A DNA stretch of 64,000 nucleotides from Sipunculus nudus (Eukaryota > Annelida > Sipuncula > Golfingiida > Sipunculidae). The position numbers and the translations under genes are program-made. Shown piece after piece: positions 22,797-35,489 of the stretch. Below the pieces are notes generated by a model. It saw nothing but the letters and a program-made list of their open reading frames with translations, ran no database searches and was not told the DNA's origin. Each line of letters starts with the position of its first letter. Within the stretch, counting starts at the first letter, position 1. The stretch spans positions 13,878,882-13,942,881 of the forward strand of contig CM049317.1 in assembly GCA_026874595.1 (NCBI GenBank). The letters run 5' to 3'.

Positions 22797-25700
22797 CTGT
22801 ACAAAGACATTAAGATGAGAATAAACTAGATGTGTCGGAACGACACGAATGCCCCCGCCTTGGGCAAATTAGAAACATTTGTAAAATTTGGAAAATTTTT
22901 TAAGTTCAGGAGGTGTCATATGGTCAAAAGTAGGTCAACAAGGGCAAAATGCAAACTCGATCTGTAACGGGTCATTATCAAGCAACACACCAAAAATCAT
23001 GCCAGTATATGCAGGCATTGTGAAAAAAAGTCCATACATGTGCATTTTCCATAAAAATTTTCTGAAATTTTCTATGTTTAGGATCCGTAAAACAATCAAA
23101 AGTAGGTCAACCAGGAAGAAACACAAACTCGATCTGTAACTGTCATTATCTGCCCACACAAAAAAAATCAGGGTGGTATCTGCAGGCATTGAGGAAAAAA
23201 AGTCAGTACATATGCATTTGTTATGAAAATTTATATTTTTCATGAAACTTTCTATGTTCAGGAGCAGTCAAATGGTCAAAAGTAGGTCAACTGAGACAAA
23301 ACAGGAACTCGATCTGTAACTGGTCATTATCTGCCTACACACCAAAAATCAGGCCCATATCTGCAGGCACTGCGATAAAAAGTCCATACATGTGCACTTT
23401 TTTATGAAATTTTCTATGTGAGAGCACCGCCAAATGGTCAAAAATAGGTCAACTGGGGCAAAACGCGAACTCCATCTGTAACTGGTCATTATCTGCCAAC
23501 ACACCAAAAATCAGGCCAATATCTGCAGGCACTGAGAAAAAAAAACGTACATGTGTATTTGTCATGAAATTTCATATTTTTCATGAAATTTTCTATGTTC
23601 AGGAGCCGTAAAACGGTCAAAAGAAGGTCAACCAGGATGAAATGCGAACTCAATCTGTAACTGGTCTATATCTGCTCACACACCAAAAATCAGGCCAATA
23701 TCTGCAGGCATTGCGAAAAAAAGTCCATACATGTGTATCTGTCATGAATATTTCTTTTTTTCATGAAATTTTCTAAGTTTAGGAGCTGTAAAACGGTCAA
23801 AAGAACATCAACCAGGACGAAACGCGACCTCGATCTGTAACTGGTCTATATCTGCTCACACACCAAAAATCAGGCCAATATCTGCAGGCATTGCGAAAAA
23901 AAGTCCGTACATGTGTATCTGTCATGAATATTTCTATTTTTCATGAAATTTTCTAAGTTTAGGAGCTGTAAAACGGTCAAAAGTTGGTCAACCAGGACGA
24001 AACGCGAACTCGATCTGTAACTGGTCTATATCTGCCCACACACCAAAAATCAGGCCAATATCTGCAGGCATTGCGAAAAAAAGTCCGTACAACTGTTTCA
24101 TTTCGGAATGACGGAAGGACGGAATGACGGACATGGGTAAAACTATATGCCCCGGCCACTTTGTGGCGGGGGCATAAAAATAGAGTACCACCCTGATACA
24201 TGACAATATTTGACTGAGATGAATAAAAATTATGAACATTTTAGTTATATCACTGTTTCCGCCAAAAGAGAGTTTTGCGGATACTATGTTTTCATTCAGA
24301 CGACACTGCTGCCGCCGCCGCATAGGTTTCCTGGAAACCACTGGGCAGAATTTTTTTAAATTCGTGATTATGATCCAGACACATGTGAACTGCTGCGCCC
24401 TCATTTTTGGTTCCCCTCTGCCTAGTGTCCATTTGTGCGTCTGTTTCCACACATAGACCAACATATCTCGGGAACAGTTTGACCGATCAGGCTAAAAATT
24501 TCGCACAAATGTAGCTCTTGGATAGCTTTATAACAGACATTAAAATGGTGGCACCACCTGCAACCATTTTTGCACAGTGTCCATCTGTTTATCTGCCTTG
24601 GGATAAAATCACTCATATCTCTGCATTGGTTGGACTTATCTACCTGAAATTTTGCATGTGTATAATCCTGGACAGCTTTCTTGATTTTATGACAGGTGGC
24701 ACCACCTACATTCACGTTTACGCTGCAGACATCCAAGCTCACATCTTGGGAACCGTTTGACCTATATGAAAAAATTTTTCCATGTGTATAGATCTCCCAT
24801 AGCTCTTTATCATATGCAAAACTGGTGGCGCCACCTACACAATTTTTGCACAGCGCAGTCTGGTTGTCTGCTGTGGGATAAAATCACTCATTTCTTGGCA
24901 GTGGTTTGACATATCTGCCTAAAATTTTGCAGGTTTATACATCTATGATAGCTTTCTGGATTTTGTCGCAGGTGGCGCCACCTACATATAAGTTTACGCT
25001 GCAGACATCCCAGGCTTATATCTCAGGACTGGTTTGCTGTATCCTCCTGATATTTTGCATGTGTATAGATCTCACATAGCTCTTTAATATACACAAAACT
25101 GGTGGTGCCACCTGCAAAAATTTTTGCACAGCGTCCGTCTGTTTGTCTGCCGTTGGATAAAATCACTCATATACAAGTAGTGGTTTGACTTATCTGCCAA
25201 AAATATTGCATATGTATACAACTTGGACAGCTTTCTGGATTTTGTGGTAGGTGGCGCAACCTGCAGACGTTCAGGCTTATATCTCAAGACTGGTTTGACA
25301 TATCCCCTTGAAATTTTGCCTCTGTATATATCTCACACAGCTGTTAATCATACACAAAATTGGTGGGGCCACCTGCCACCATTTTTGCATAGTGTCCTTC
25401 TGTTTGTCTGCTGTGGGATAAAATCACTCATATACAAGTAGTGGTTTGACTTATCTGCCAAAAATATTGCATATGTATACAACTTGGACAGTTTTCTGGA
25501 TTTTGTGGTAGGTGACGCAACCTACATACACATTTCGGCTGCAGACATCCATGCTAATATGCAACACACCTCACTCTATTTCCCTTCCCACTCAATCCAT
25601 GCCTCACTTCACCCGTCCCACTCTGATTTCGGCGGATACACGTAGTCCCTTGTCAACTACCCGTATTCTAGTTTAATTTATTCTGTTGCAGATATTTTTT

Positions 25701-28700
25701 TAACTTTCTGAAATTATCTAAACATTAAAATACAAAGTCTAAAAGGTTAAATTTATTATATGGTTAATGAGTCAAATTCAATTATATTAAAAAGGGAGTG
25801 TGACATGTCAATGAATGAATGAGAAAATACTGTGAAATAGTATGGAATTGTATTTCATGGAATGTGCATCCTTGTCACCTAATGATGCTTTTAAAATGCC
25901 TTGCTATGTGACCATAGTAATTAACAGAAATGGTGGCTAAAGGATTTAATTTGAAGTCTACAAAACATAAAGCCATCAAGAGAATTCAAATTCTCATATT
26001 TGTTTTTAATGGCTAAGTGATCTATGAGACCAGTGCTTCACAGGATTTTAGTATATAGTGTACTGTTATGAAAGCCATAACAGAGCTGATGAAGCAAAAA
26101 TGACATCTCTTATCAAATCACATGTGTAATCTGACATTTCATGATAATAAATTATTTATAAATTGTATAATATTCTGTCTTACCTATATAACTGTATATC
26201 CAATTTTCTCGAGTTGACGGACTGCGAAGCTGCTCAGTCCTCCTGGCTGAACTGTATTACGTGTCATGTCAGTGAAGTCTACAACTTTAATGGCCACTCT
26301 GAAATATTTAGAAAACAATAAATGACTAACCACAATGGATTAAGATAAAGCTGAGAACATAAAACTTATTGAAGAGAAAATCAAACTGGACCAAAAGGCC
26401 TACTTTTAGTAGTGATGGCAGTAATCCCAAAGACTGCACTATAATGGCTATCCATACTTTGACACTGATATCACTGTACACTGTGATAATAACATTATGC
26501 TTTGAGGAAAGAGTTCAAAAATAAGAAATGTGAAAAACATACAAATGCATAAATTTGATTTTGATCTCTCTCAATGACTTGCATGGCTGGAAAAGCTTTA
26601 AATCATGAATGCCATGAGAGATACAAAAATGACAGGCACATGAAAAGTACACACTTACTGATAATATTAATATTACTTCTATGCACATCTTACCTTTATG
26701 TATCAATGATCCTGCAGAAAGTTGACACTGACTGGTGTTTATAATGCAAGTTCACACATCAGTCAAGTTGCTAGTTCATTTAATTCCACAAAATATTATT
26801 AACACAAAATATTAAATGCTAAATTGTTTAAAGGACAAATCCATTGTCAATCCCAGGGATTGAGTCAGACTGGGATTTATCAATATTATAACTTGTGGTC
26901 TCACATTTGGAGTGAATTTCTGTAATCTAAGATTCTGGTTCCTCTAAGGATAGGTCCTAGGATATTTGGTGACACTGTCTTCTGAAGACAGTAGAGTTCA
27001 GAAGACAGGTGAGGTAAGTAACAATACAGTGATATGTTCTTTAATCAAAACCTGTGGTTAAAGACATTACAACATATCTTTGAGGATTTTTCCAGAATTC
27101 ACCATTTTACCTTAACTAGAATATAAGTCACAGTGACCTACTTTTCATTTCTCCAGACGACCTGCCTGGACCAATTAGAATATGAAGCCAATCTTACTTT
27201 TTTGGATTTGTGGATTGCTAACAGATGAATAGAATTGTGATTTTCTTTCATAACTCAGAAATACAGGTCAAAGTGACCTACTTTTTTGGTTTCTACAAAG
27301 GATTTATACTGACTTATCAGCACTGGAAGTTTGAATTTCAGCCAGACAAGTGAGACAACAGAAAAAGGGCTATTCCACTAGCTCATAAGACTTACAGTGA
27401 GGGGAACTAAAAAGGCAGCTAGAACTGAACTGAGAGCATTCAGCTCTGAAGTCCTACAGCTTAGTCACATGGCTGCATCTTACCCTGCTTTAAGGTTGTC
27501 TTCATTTTAAGGCTCAGGTGAGTTTGACATGGGAACCTTCAGTTCTGTTTCTAAATTCCTTACCTGTGGAAGTCTTCAGGTAGAGCCTTGGTGCCACCAG
27601 TTTGCCAAGAGAAGAGAGGGGCGTACTCTGTTACTGGCTGCAGCTGACCTTGACCATTCACAATAATTTCAAAATCTGCAACAATAAAACACTTCTATTC
27701 ATAAATCTTGATGCATAACCTAATACTTCTGAGTGGATGATAAACCAGGCCATAATCATCAATTCTACAATTTCAGAAATATGTCAAACTTTATAATATT
27801 TAACTTAATCCTTTTTGGAACAACTAATGGAAGTTAATTTGTCAGAGAAAATGTATGTTTTATTAACAGCAGCAAAGAACAGAAAACAAATCTTAACCAG
27901 CCTAGAGCCTCCCATATGGCCCCTTTTAATACCCTAGGATGAGGTCTTAACAAAGTCAAAGAACACTTAAGACAGTTACAAACAATGCTTACCAGGGTTA
28001 AATTCTTAAAGCCAGCTTTTCACCTACCTTATTTGTAGAATTTCTGGTTTACTCTGCTTTTATATTAATGAACAACAGACAATTCTTAATAAAAAGAGTT
28101 CTTATAATGCCCCTGCAATGGGCGTACAAGTTTGTTCATCTGCAAGCTTTTAGTAAACATGGCCATGTTGAAAAACAGAAATACCATGCAGCCAGAGTTG
28201 ACAGTCAGTTGCACCCATGTGCAAGAGTTGATAGGTCACTTTTTGCTGTTGATGAAAGCAGAGCCATCTTTTGTCATTTGCAAAATTCTGGTTTACCTAA
28301 AATGCCACCAGATGTTGCTGGACATGTTCTAATTGTGATTGGCAGCCATTAAAGCAGACTACCATTTATTATATTGATATAAAAAAATGGACAACCTTAT
28401 TATTATTACAAAAGCTTCAAAAGAAAAACATTATTCAATACACATCAGATAACTGAATAGGCCCCCTTTTTAAATAGTAGCCTTTCACAAAAATTTTATA
28501 AATATACACAAGGACTCAGGGCTGTGAATTACAACATCAAGAGTATTTATTATACACTTGAGAAATGTCACTGACCTACAACATGTCCAGCAGGTGTTGT
28601 AACATCAAGGTGAGCATAACGGTCCAGTGATCCCATGTTCAACAAAGCCTTCATCACCAAGCTGTGCAAAGAGCGGGGTGATCGAGATGGCACCTAATAT

Positions 28701-31700
28701 GAAAATACACATATAATAATCAAATTATATGATTATCATAAAATTACAAACAAATATAAAATGTGCAACTTAATATTTAAAGTAACATTTAAAGTAAAAC
28801 CCTAATTGAGCTGCAGTAAAATTAAGCCATCTAACAGTACAGGTAAGTGTTGAATGAGGAATCATACGACTAGTAGACACATCTTAGATTTTATAATAAT
28901 AATAATTTTTAATAAAACTAGAGCGTCTTCATTTAATTACTGATACAACAGCTGTTTTTTTTAACTTTAAATACCAATCTCTTATAACAAATTATACAAT
29001 AAATTTGTTTATCATAAGTACTCTGGCATCAGATATACTGCCTTTAGATTTACCCATTTCTTATTTTACTATTTATTATAACAATAAATTTAATTTTAAC
29101 TACTAAGAGCAAGAAAAAGTAAGGACCAGGGTTGGCAGTTTTATCCGCAGTAGGTCTAATCCACTGGATAAATCCGGATTAATCCGGATCGGATAAAACA
29201 GGTTTTATCCAGTTTTATCCGAAATTTGGGTGTATACTGTCTGTGAAGTAGACATTTTATATTAAGTTTAGCTTTCCACTTTAAAAAAATACAGTTTTTT
29301 GTTTTTTATGTCTAGTTACTGAACTGTTATGTTACCACATATTTATACATAAAACTCATTGTTTTTGTCTCAGACAGTCATGACATGATTTAAATAATAA
29401 TTTTAAAACTTGAAATTATTTCTCTTCTTTAGAGAGGTCAATTAAAGAATGACTTATTAAAACATTATCACCTCTTTTGTACATTACACTATAAACAAGA
29501 TAAACAACTGCATTTCACACATGTTTAGTGGTACTATAGAATATCATATATTCACAGATAAGCATCTACCGGTATTTTTACATCTGAGAGAGATGTACAT
29601 AATTTAGTTATTTATTGCATAATTAACTGAGATTTACAGTGACATCAGTCACTATGTCAATAATTTTGTGGGGGTGACCTTTCAAGAAGCAAATAATAAA
29701 ATACTTCAAAAGCTATCTTGCCCAAGTAGGTTTCTCTGAATGTGGGGTAAAAGTGTGATTCCTTGACTCTTTTGCCATTTGTGAGGCATGTTTACACAAG
29801 TTTCAACAGTGGGCTAACATCTGACAACCAGCCAGTCATGACTGCCTTACGCTCCCGAGGCAGCGGAAATCTTGCGCTTCTAAAAAAGCAACTGATTTAC
29901 GCTGCCAGCTTTGACCGTTTATGATATATTTAGACACCAGATGGCGGTTCGTTGTCCGCTGAAAGAAACGTGCGTATGATGTGACAAGCAGCCAACCAGA
30001 TGCCAATAAACAAACACTCGACAGGCATCCTGGCTCCGCCCATAGCTGCGCTTCAAGCGATGCTTTATATCAGTTTACGGTCGAATTTTAATTGCTCCCT
30101 CTGTATTCTCGTATCATCGACCGAATCCATTATGACATTATGACTGTGTTAGCGTAGACATGTATCTGTTGTCTGCAGAACTGAAACCAGCCAGCGAGGT
30201 GTGCACGCAGCCTTTGTTGTTATGTTTCGTTTGAATTACAGCTCACCGGCCGGGCATCCTATGTGCCCAAGGCCCTAAGCAGACCATGTCCGGGGCAATT
30301 CTCTCTGAGCCTGACAGTTACCGGGGCGATTAGCTGTCACTCAAAACAAAATGAACATGATTTGCTCCGTGTATTCCTCGCTTGGCTCTGTCTTCCAGCA
30401 CAAGGTCTCATCTGATTGGACAAAAATACAGTGGTCCCCTCTGGTGTTGCAATTCAGGATACGAGGTCATAACAAACAGCGCTTACGATAAAGGAAGTAG
30501 GCCTATAGTTAAAGCGCTGTGTAAAGAGCGTATGACTGCCTGAGAGGAGATACCTCCATTGGATCAAAATCATTCAGGCAACCTCCTCCACAGTCTATAA
30601 TTAGTTGTTGACAATAGGGTCTCAAAAGTCACCTATTAACCTGCCCTGTGACTATGATTAAATATTTGATGGCTGATCGAGGATGATGCTATAAAGATGA
30701 TACATCCTAATGAGAAATAGACTACCAGCCAGAAAAGTAACAAAGAAGACAAAGGGACAGCTTCTCATTCTGGTGTGTTGAACATAAGCTAATAGTGGAT
30801 GCTGGCAACAGAGAAACATGAACCTGGAGGAAATTGCCAATTTGATATAAAAATTATTTATTGTTCATATATTAATAAACCTTCTGAACTTATTTATCTA
30901 GATTATCATTTATGTTTATTTAATTAAATTTTACAAGGCAATTCTTAGTTTGATCCAGTTTAATCCTTTATAATCCGGATAAAACTGGATTAAACCAGAT
31001 TAAAGCCAGTTTTATCCATTGTCCTGGATTAAACAAGTTTTATCCGGATAAAACCCAACCCTGGTAAGGACCAAATTGCATATGAATTTAATTTTTGGAT
31101 ATCAAAGATAAAATCTACACATTCTCTTCATCAAAAAGTTCAATTGACTTTCAGTGGGCTTACAATGAATAGCTGAAACAGAATCCACTCCCTGTAACAG
31201 AGCACATACCTGCAGGGAGTCTGTGATGAAATCAGACTCCAGTAAAGGACCAGAGTAATCTTGCATCTCATATTTAGCTGCTGCATCAATGTTTAACAGT
31301 TTCAGCTGCTGTGACACTGGCAGACTTTCATCAGCTCCTGCAAATTGGAACACAATTTGAAATACATGTATTGCAAACTGGACACAATTTGAAACAATTT
31401 GCACCTGTGAACTGGAATACATATAAGAACAATTTTTTCCTGCAAACTGGAACAAGCCTTAGAACAATTTTGTCCTGCAAACTTGAATAAACAAACTGGA
31501 TCATAGTGAGCTACACTGTAGAGTAAAACTTGCATTTCAATTATATGTATGCAGTACATATGTGAAAGCAGAATGTATGCGTAATGTAGCTAGAAAACAG
31601 ACGGCGGTGATTCCATTGATTTGTATGTGTTTGCAGTACATATACAGCAAAATCAGGCCTATATTATAGGGCTGTATGCGTAGAAAAGTCATCTGCCAGA

Positions 31701-33561
31701 GGAATACCCTATCACTGACATCAAAGATTGGAATTTCCCCATCTGTTACTGTGCAAATGCGTTTTCAATCGCTACCCTGAGTGCATCTGTATATACGCAC
31801 ATATACTGCACACACATATAAGGAATCACTCCAAGAGAATGTGCCCAATTCAAAGCTGCATACGCATACATAATGCATACATACTGCATACATACATATG
31901 GAATGCCACCTTAAGGAACACACAATGATCTGTATCAATTTAACATTTTAAAATTAAAAGAAATGCAAATAGCTGAATATTATTTTTCAAGATGATCTTT
32001 TCTTCATTTCAGATAAACAGTTTATAGATGAAAACAAAACCTGTTATTGGGCAGTCCATTCAAAAGTAAATGAGTATGCTATAGTGGTGATGATAATGAA
32101 CATATTTCAATTAACATGCTTTCAATGAAGTGATTAAAACTTGTAATTTTAGCCAGGGGGAAATAACCATTGGCTATTCATGTATCATGGGTTCCTTTCT
32201 TTTAACAAGTAGTGGCTATATAATATTAGTATTTAGCATACAACAGAAAACCAACCTTGCAATGACTGGATAAACCCTATGGTCAGCACACTTTCGATTG
32301 TCTGGGAATCTGCCTGTTGTAGAACTACAGCAGCCCAGACACATTCTAACCAATCCTTTGGATTCTGATTTGTTAGTTTTTGTTTGATGATGTTAAAATT
32401 GTCTAGTAAGGCTGGTGGACAGTGGTTTACACTGGCAGATGTTAGCAACAAAGCATGAAGATCGGATAAACTGCTTGCATCAATCACATTCACAAGCTGA
32501 TTAGCAAGTGAATCCAACAGTTCTTTATGGCACCAGCGCAAAGCTCCCAATGATCGGTAAATAGATGAGAGGATAGCTGGACTGTCCATGGATGAGGCTT
32601 CATCTAATATAGATTGAGTAACATTAATCATCAAGTCTTCATCACAGAAGTTTAATGTAGCACACGCATATAAAAGATTTGATATCTGCCCCATTGTTAA
32701 TTTTTCAGTGCCTTGTTTGTTAATGTGGTAAGCAGATGCCCGCAAGAGTGGAGTGTTACGACGTTTGTGTTTCGATAACAGAGAAATGATCTTCTGTAGC
32801 TGTGCGGTGCTCATGATGCTGCATATGTCAAGAGTGCGTTCTTCAAGTTTTGCAAAGAAGTCAGTATCACCATTCTCACTAGCTATGTACATTAGTGTCA
32901 ACATATCTCTGCCTGTGGCAATTTCAATCCATCTTTTCTGTGCTGCTGACAGTGCATCTTGATAAATTTGCTTGCGGAGATCAGTTTCCTGATGTTCTTT
33001 GTGTACTTGCACAGTGTGTACTAGCTGTGACACGCTCATCTTCTTCAACAACCAGATGACTTGGGTTTCTAGTGATTTGATCAAGTATATATCATCTGGA
33101 CTCAAGGAGAGTAATGCATTTAATGAGTTCAGCAAAGTCGGGACTGGCAATTCCTGCACCTCTTGATGTATCCTGTTCCCAAGTTTCTGAAACTGCTGGT
33201 TCTTGAGGATTTCAGGTATGTTTTGTTTCTCTACCAACTGGCTCAAACGACGAAGTATGACGTTAACTTTTTCCATAGGAAGGTCATTCTGCAGACTGAA
33301 TGTAAGCAAACTGTCAGGATTTGTGAAATTTTGAATTGTGAACCTGAAGTTTATTGTCTCATCTTCATCATTCATTTGGTAGATCCGTGAATTTTGTCTA
33401 CTTGTTGCTGCATTTGCCTCTGTGTAAATGTTTCTGGATTGGAACTCATGACTATATTTAGTAAATTCACTTGTTTGACCCCCATGAGACACTGTGGTTG
33501 ATAAAACTCGTAATAACCTCCCTGCTTGGGCCACAAATCCTGATTTCCTAAAACACTGCAT
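22695..33561 (-). CDS. TBRG4: FASTKD4/TBRG4-like mitochondrial RNA-binding protein
   Basis: This is a FAST-kinase-family protein. Such proteins act in the mitochondrial matrix on mRNA stability and processing. Six coding exons, in transcript order, are 33561-32256, 31337-31210, 28693-28576, 27675-27564, 26298-26184 and 22796-22695. All junction phases fit, for 627 codons including the stop, close to the roughly 630 residues of vertebrate FASTKD4. The N-terminus (MQCFRKSGFVAQAGRLLRVL) is basic and amphipathic, like a mitochondrial presequence. Helical repeats typical of the family follow (for example LSNLLYACATLNFCDE-like, near residue 295), then FAST-type segments across exons 1-4, and a RAP domain in exons 5-6 (RVAIKVVDFTDMTRNTV, then VPYTEFGPLK). 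An acceptor at 33569-33570 shows a non-coding exon upstream. Oddity: codon 593, the last of exon 5, is TAG, which would cut the RAP domain short. The family call is firm; the choice of FASTKD4 over other FASTKD members rests on length and general resemblance. Confidence 0.8.
22826..24180 (+). repeat. Interspersed element with tandem units of about 165-180 bp
   Basis: Starts near GTGTCGGAACGACACGAATG and ends near TTTGTGGCGGGGGCATAAAA. ATGCCCCCGCC and GGCGGGGGCAT form short inverted ends. Seven units carry the landmark ATCTGTAACTGGTC (about 22958, 23130, 23309, 23474, 23652, 23832 and 24012), with CACCAAAAATCAGGCCAAT following. It lies in FASTKD4-like intron 5, about 30 bp from the exon 6 acceptor. 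Open frames on either strand here are by-products of the repeat. From general familiarity it resembles repeats common in mollusc genomes; I cannot confirm this here. Confidence 0.85.
24238..25680 (+). repeat. Interspersed tandem-unit element, copy 1
   Basis: Starts with CCGCCAAAAGAGAGTTTTGC and GATACTATGTTTTC and ends with a GGATACACGTAGTCC and CCCGTATTCTAGTTTA tail. Internal units of roughly 250-290 bp repeat GGGATAAAATCACTCAT and GGTGGCGCCACCT. A second copy of the same family, with matching head and tail, is at 47285-48690. It lies in FASTKD4-like intron 5. Confidence 0.85.
26184..26298 (-). CDS. TBRG4: FASTKD4-like exon 5 (RAP domain start, ends in TAG)
   Basis: 115 bp from a TTTCAG acceptor to an AG/GTAAGA donor. 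It encodes RVAIKVVDFTDMTRNTV and FAVRQLEKIGYTVI. The final in-frame codon (26186-26184) reads TAG. A CAG here would restore both a Gln codon and a perfect donor context. Confidence 0.8.
27564..27675 (-). CDS. TBRG4: FASTKD4-like exon 4
   Basis: 112 bp between TTGCAG acceptor and CACAG/GTAAGG donor. It encodes DFEIIVNGQGQLQPVTEYAP and on to LPEDFH. Confidence 0.82.
28576..28693 (-). CDS. TBRG4: FASTKD4-like exon 3
   Basis: 118 bp between TATTAG acceptor and TAG/GTCAGT donor. It encodes VPSRSPRSLHSLVMKALLN and on to AGHVV in a FAST-type segment. Confidence 0.82.
29119..29126. repeat. Target site duplication, left
   Basis: GTAAGGAC directly before the CAGGGTTGG terminus. Identical to 31064-31071. 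Confidence 0.88.
29127..31063. mobile_element. hAT-like non-autonomous element, 1.94 kb
   Basis: The left end is CAGGGTTGGCAGTTTTATCC. The reverse complement of the right end is CAGGGTTGGGTTTTATCCGG. Exact 8-bp duplications (GTAAGGAC) flank the element, which fits the hAT superfamily. Both subterminal regions are crowded with TTTTATCC and GGATTAA words in both orientations, plausible transposase-binding repeats. No transposase is encoded. The middle (about 29.8-30.6 kb) is clearly GC-richer than the ends and may be captured host sequence. It lies in FASTKD4-like intron 2. Confidence 0.88.
31064..31071. repeat. Target site duplication, right
   Basis: GTAAGGAC directly after the CCAACCCTG terminus. 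Confidence 0.88.
31210..31337 (-). CDS. TBRG4: FASTKD4-like exon 2
   Basis: 128 bp between TTTGCAG acceptor and CTGCAG/GTATGT donor. It encodes GADESLPVSQQLKLLN and the stretch ending DFITDSLQ. The acceptor lies at the edge of a minisatellite that repeats it. Confidence 0.85.
31338..31500 (-). repeat. Minisatellite repeating the exon 2 acceptor
   Basis: On the minus strand the words CAGTTTGCAGGA and CAATTTGCAGGA recur at irregular spacing. The real exon 2 acceptor is the last of them. Other TTTGCAG/GA copies fall with first exon base at 31439 and 31474. Confidence 0.75.
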
Positions 33562-33568
33562 TTTCCAC
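32256..33568 (-). CDS. TBRG4: FASTKD4-like exon 1 (coding)
   Basis: Begins after a TTGCAG acceptor (33571-33569), seven bases before the ATG at 33561. It ends at CAAG before a GTTGGT donor (32255) in phase 1. It encodes the presequence and about 435 residues of helical repeat. Confidence 0.85.
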
Positions 33569-33571
33569 CTG

Positions 33572-34602
33572 CAATGACAAAAGAATTACTCAAAAATATA
33601 AATGACATAGTATTTATTTGTGGAATGGTCACACAATATGTGGCATGTTTCATTAAAGGAGATCAAAATTTTGTGAATACAAATAATACAGAGCCCCCAC
33701 CTAAAGCTTAATTTTCCTGTTCAAATTGTAAATGGTTTCCCATTTTCGCGATAGATGGCGCTTCAATAGCAGATATAAATGAACAAAACTCGCTCTTGCT
33801 GGTATCTCGTCTTCACATCTCGTCTAGATATTGTAGGTTTGATTCCTGATTCAGGCGATTTCTGATGCTTAGTAGTTGTTTATGTTAGAAGAATTGAGTG
33901 TAGGGACATCTACAGGGAAAAGTAGGAGTTAAAACAAGGAAAGAGAGAAGACAGTTTCATTTATATTTTCCTCAACAGAAGCAAAGCCCGCGTTCTATAG
34001 TGGCTCCTGGTATTTTTAATCATATTGTTTCTTCATACAAATATTAAACTTTAGTTTAAAGCAAAGTCACGGCATGCCATATGTCACTGACACTTGACAG
34101 CTCTTCAAATCAGTAATGCCCTCATTATCGCCCCCATTGCAGCCCGTGCCATCTGACAGGAACATTGCATCGTTGTATACAATAAATTTGAAATAAGAGA
34201 ACTTCATATGAATAACTGGAGTGCAAAAACAAGTTTCTCAAAGTTTCACTTGGTGTCTATATCTGTACCTGGGCAAGGGCAAGTAACGGTGCAGTGCTGT
34301 CTGTCAAACGGACATCCTTGACCTTGACTGTCGGTATGGACTAAACCTTGAACGTCGAAATTCAGATGTGGGATAACAAGACTTTCAGCAACGTGCAATG
34401 GTCGACGTCAGGTCGGGATTAATAATGGATTGTCCGACAACAGGACAAAGAAGAACATGTATTTTCTTTCTGTATGTTCCTCTTGCAAATATACGTATTA
34501 CTGAATATTTATGATATATTTAAACATTAATTTAATTTAATATTTATATGAGTTGCTTCTTTCATACATTATATTCTGTATATTTTGATTATTTAGAAAT
34601 AA

Positions 34603-34683
<81 letters not shown>

Positions 34684-35460
34684 ATAATATAACATAATAT
34701 AAGCATACATATAACCCTAACAAATAAGCGCATTTGTTTAAGGGCACTTATTTAACAAATATGTTTCAAAGGTAGAAATAATTAAATATTTTGGGTTTTC
34801 TTTATTATGCCAGATATGTTGTTTCTTTTTTGAATAAATTAAAAAAAGTCAATGAATGTATGTGTTAAAATGTCTCCCCTTCCTTTGGCCTATATTTTAA
34901 AATGCAGTTTCAGTATCTTTGTTGGTATGCATGTTCATTTTGCACTCTCAAGGTTCTGCTGTCAAACTCTGCTATATTACAATATAAGGCAGTAGAAATA
35001 TACTAAAGTTGTGCCTTTCAGTTAAAGGGTAGCAGTATTTTATTTCAGGAAAAAACTTCATATTTAATTTTAACAACTTATTTTATACAATAAATATTTT
35101 GTATTATATTATACATGTAGGTTGTAAAAATTATATCGTCACTCGTCAGTCATGTAACAAGACGTACCCACGTCCGTGTTTCAGACCCGCCGCTTAAACT
35201 TCCGTCATCCGAATTTCGACATTCCGGTTTTAGTCCACATCCCGGCTGTTATAAACGGAATTTCCCGAACTTTGTAAATGAATAATAATTTTAAATTGCC
35301 CAACTTATCTATTCAATATTACTTGTATAACAAAAAAATATTAAATTTTATCAATTTAAGGTACGAAAATTTTGACAGAAATCGGTATATTCTACAATTT
35401 ATTTTAGAAAATCACTAAACGGAAATTACCGAGCACTGTTGCAATCCCGATGTTTCCTGA
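33572..35460. other. Intergenic between the divergent genes
   Basis: Should contain the FASTKD4-like promoter and a 5' non-coding exon, neither of which could be placed. A (CT)n/(TA)n microsatellite lies at 34606-34681. No coding exon is seen. Confidence 0.45.
34606..34681. repeat. (CT)n followed by (TA)n microsatellite
   Basis: About 33 bp of CT repeat running into about 43 bp of TA repeat. Confidence 0.95.
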
Positions 35461-35489
35461 TCGCGCCAGTTTTGACAGAATATAAACAG
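35445..35489 (+). promoter_or_regulatory. Candidate NCAPG2 first non-coding exon or promoter edge
   Basis: An E2F-like GATCGCGCCAG sits about 20 bp before a good donor (AAACAG/GTGAGA, GT at 35490). A cell-cycle gene such as NCAPG2 would be expected to use E2F-type sites, and its first coding exon (38832) begins with a splice acceptor, so a non-coding exon must lie upstream. This placement is a guess from motifs. Confidence 0.22.

Noticed and set aside
23977-24464. A 158-codon minus-strand open frame, with similar frames in the arrays
   Set aside because: It falls across tandem repeat units, has no family resemblance, and equivalent frames recur with each unit.
28068-28352. A 94-codon plus-strand open frame in FASTKD4-like intron 3
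   Set aside because: No domain, no splice partners and antisense to the host gene; probably chance.
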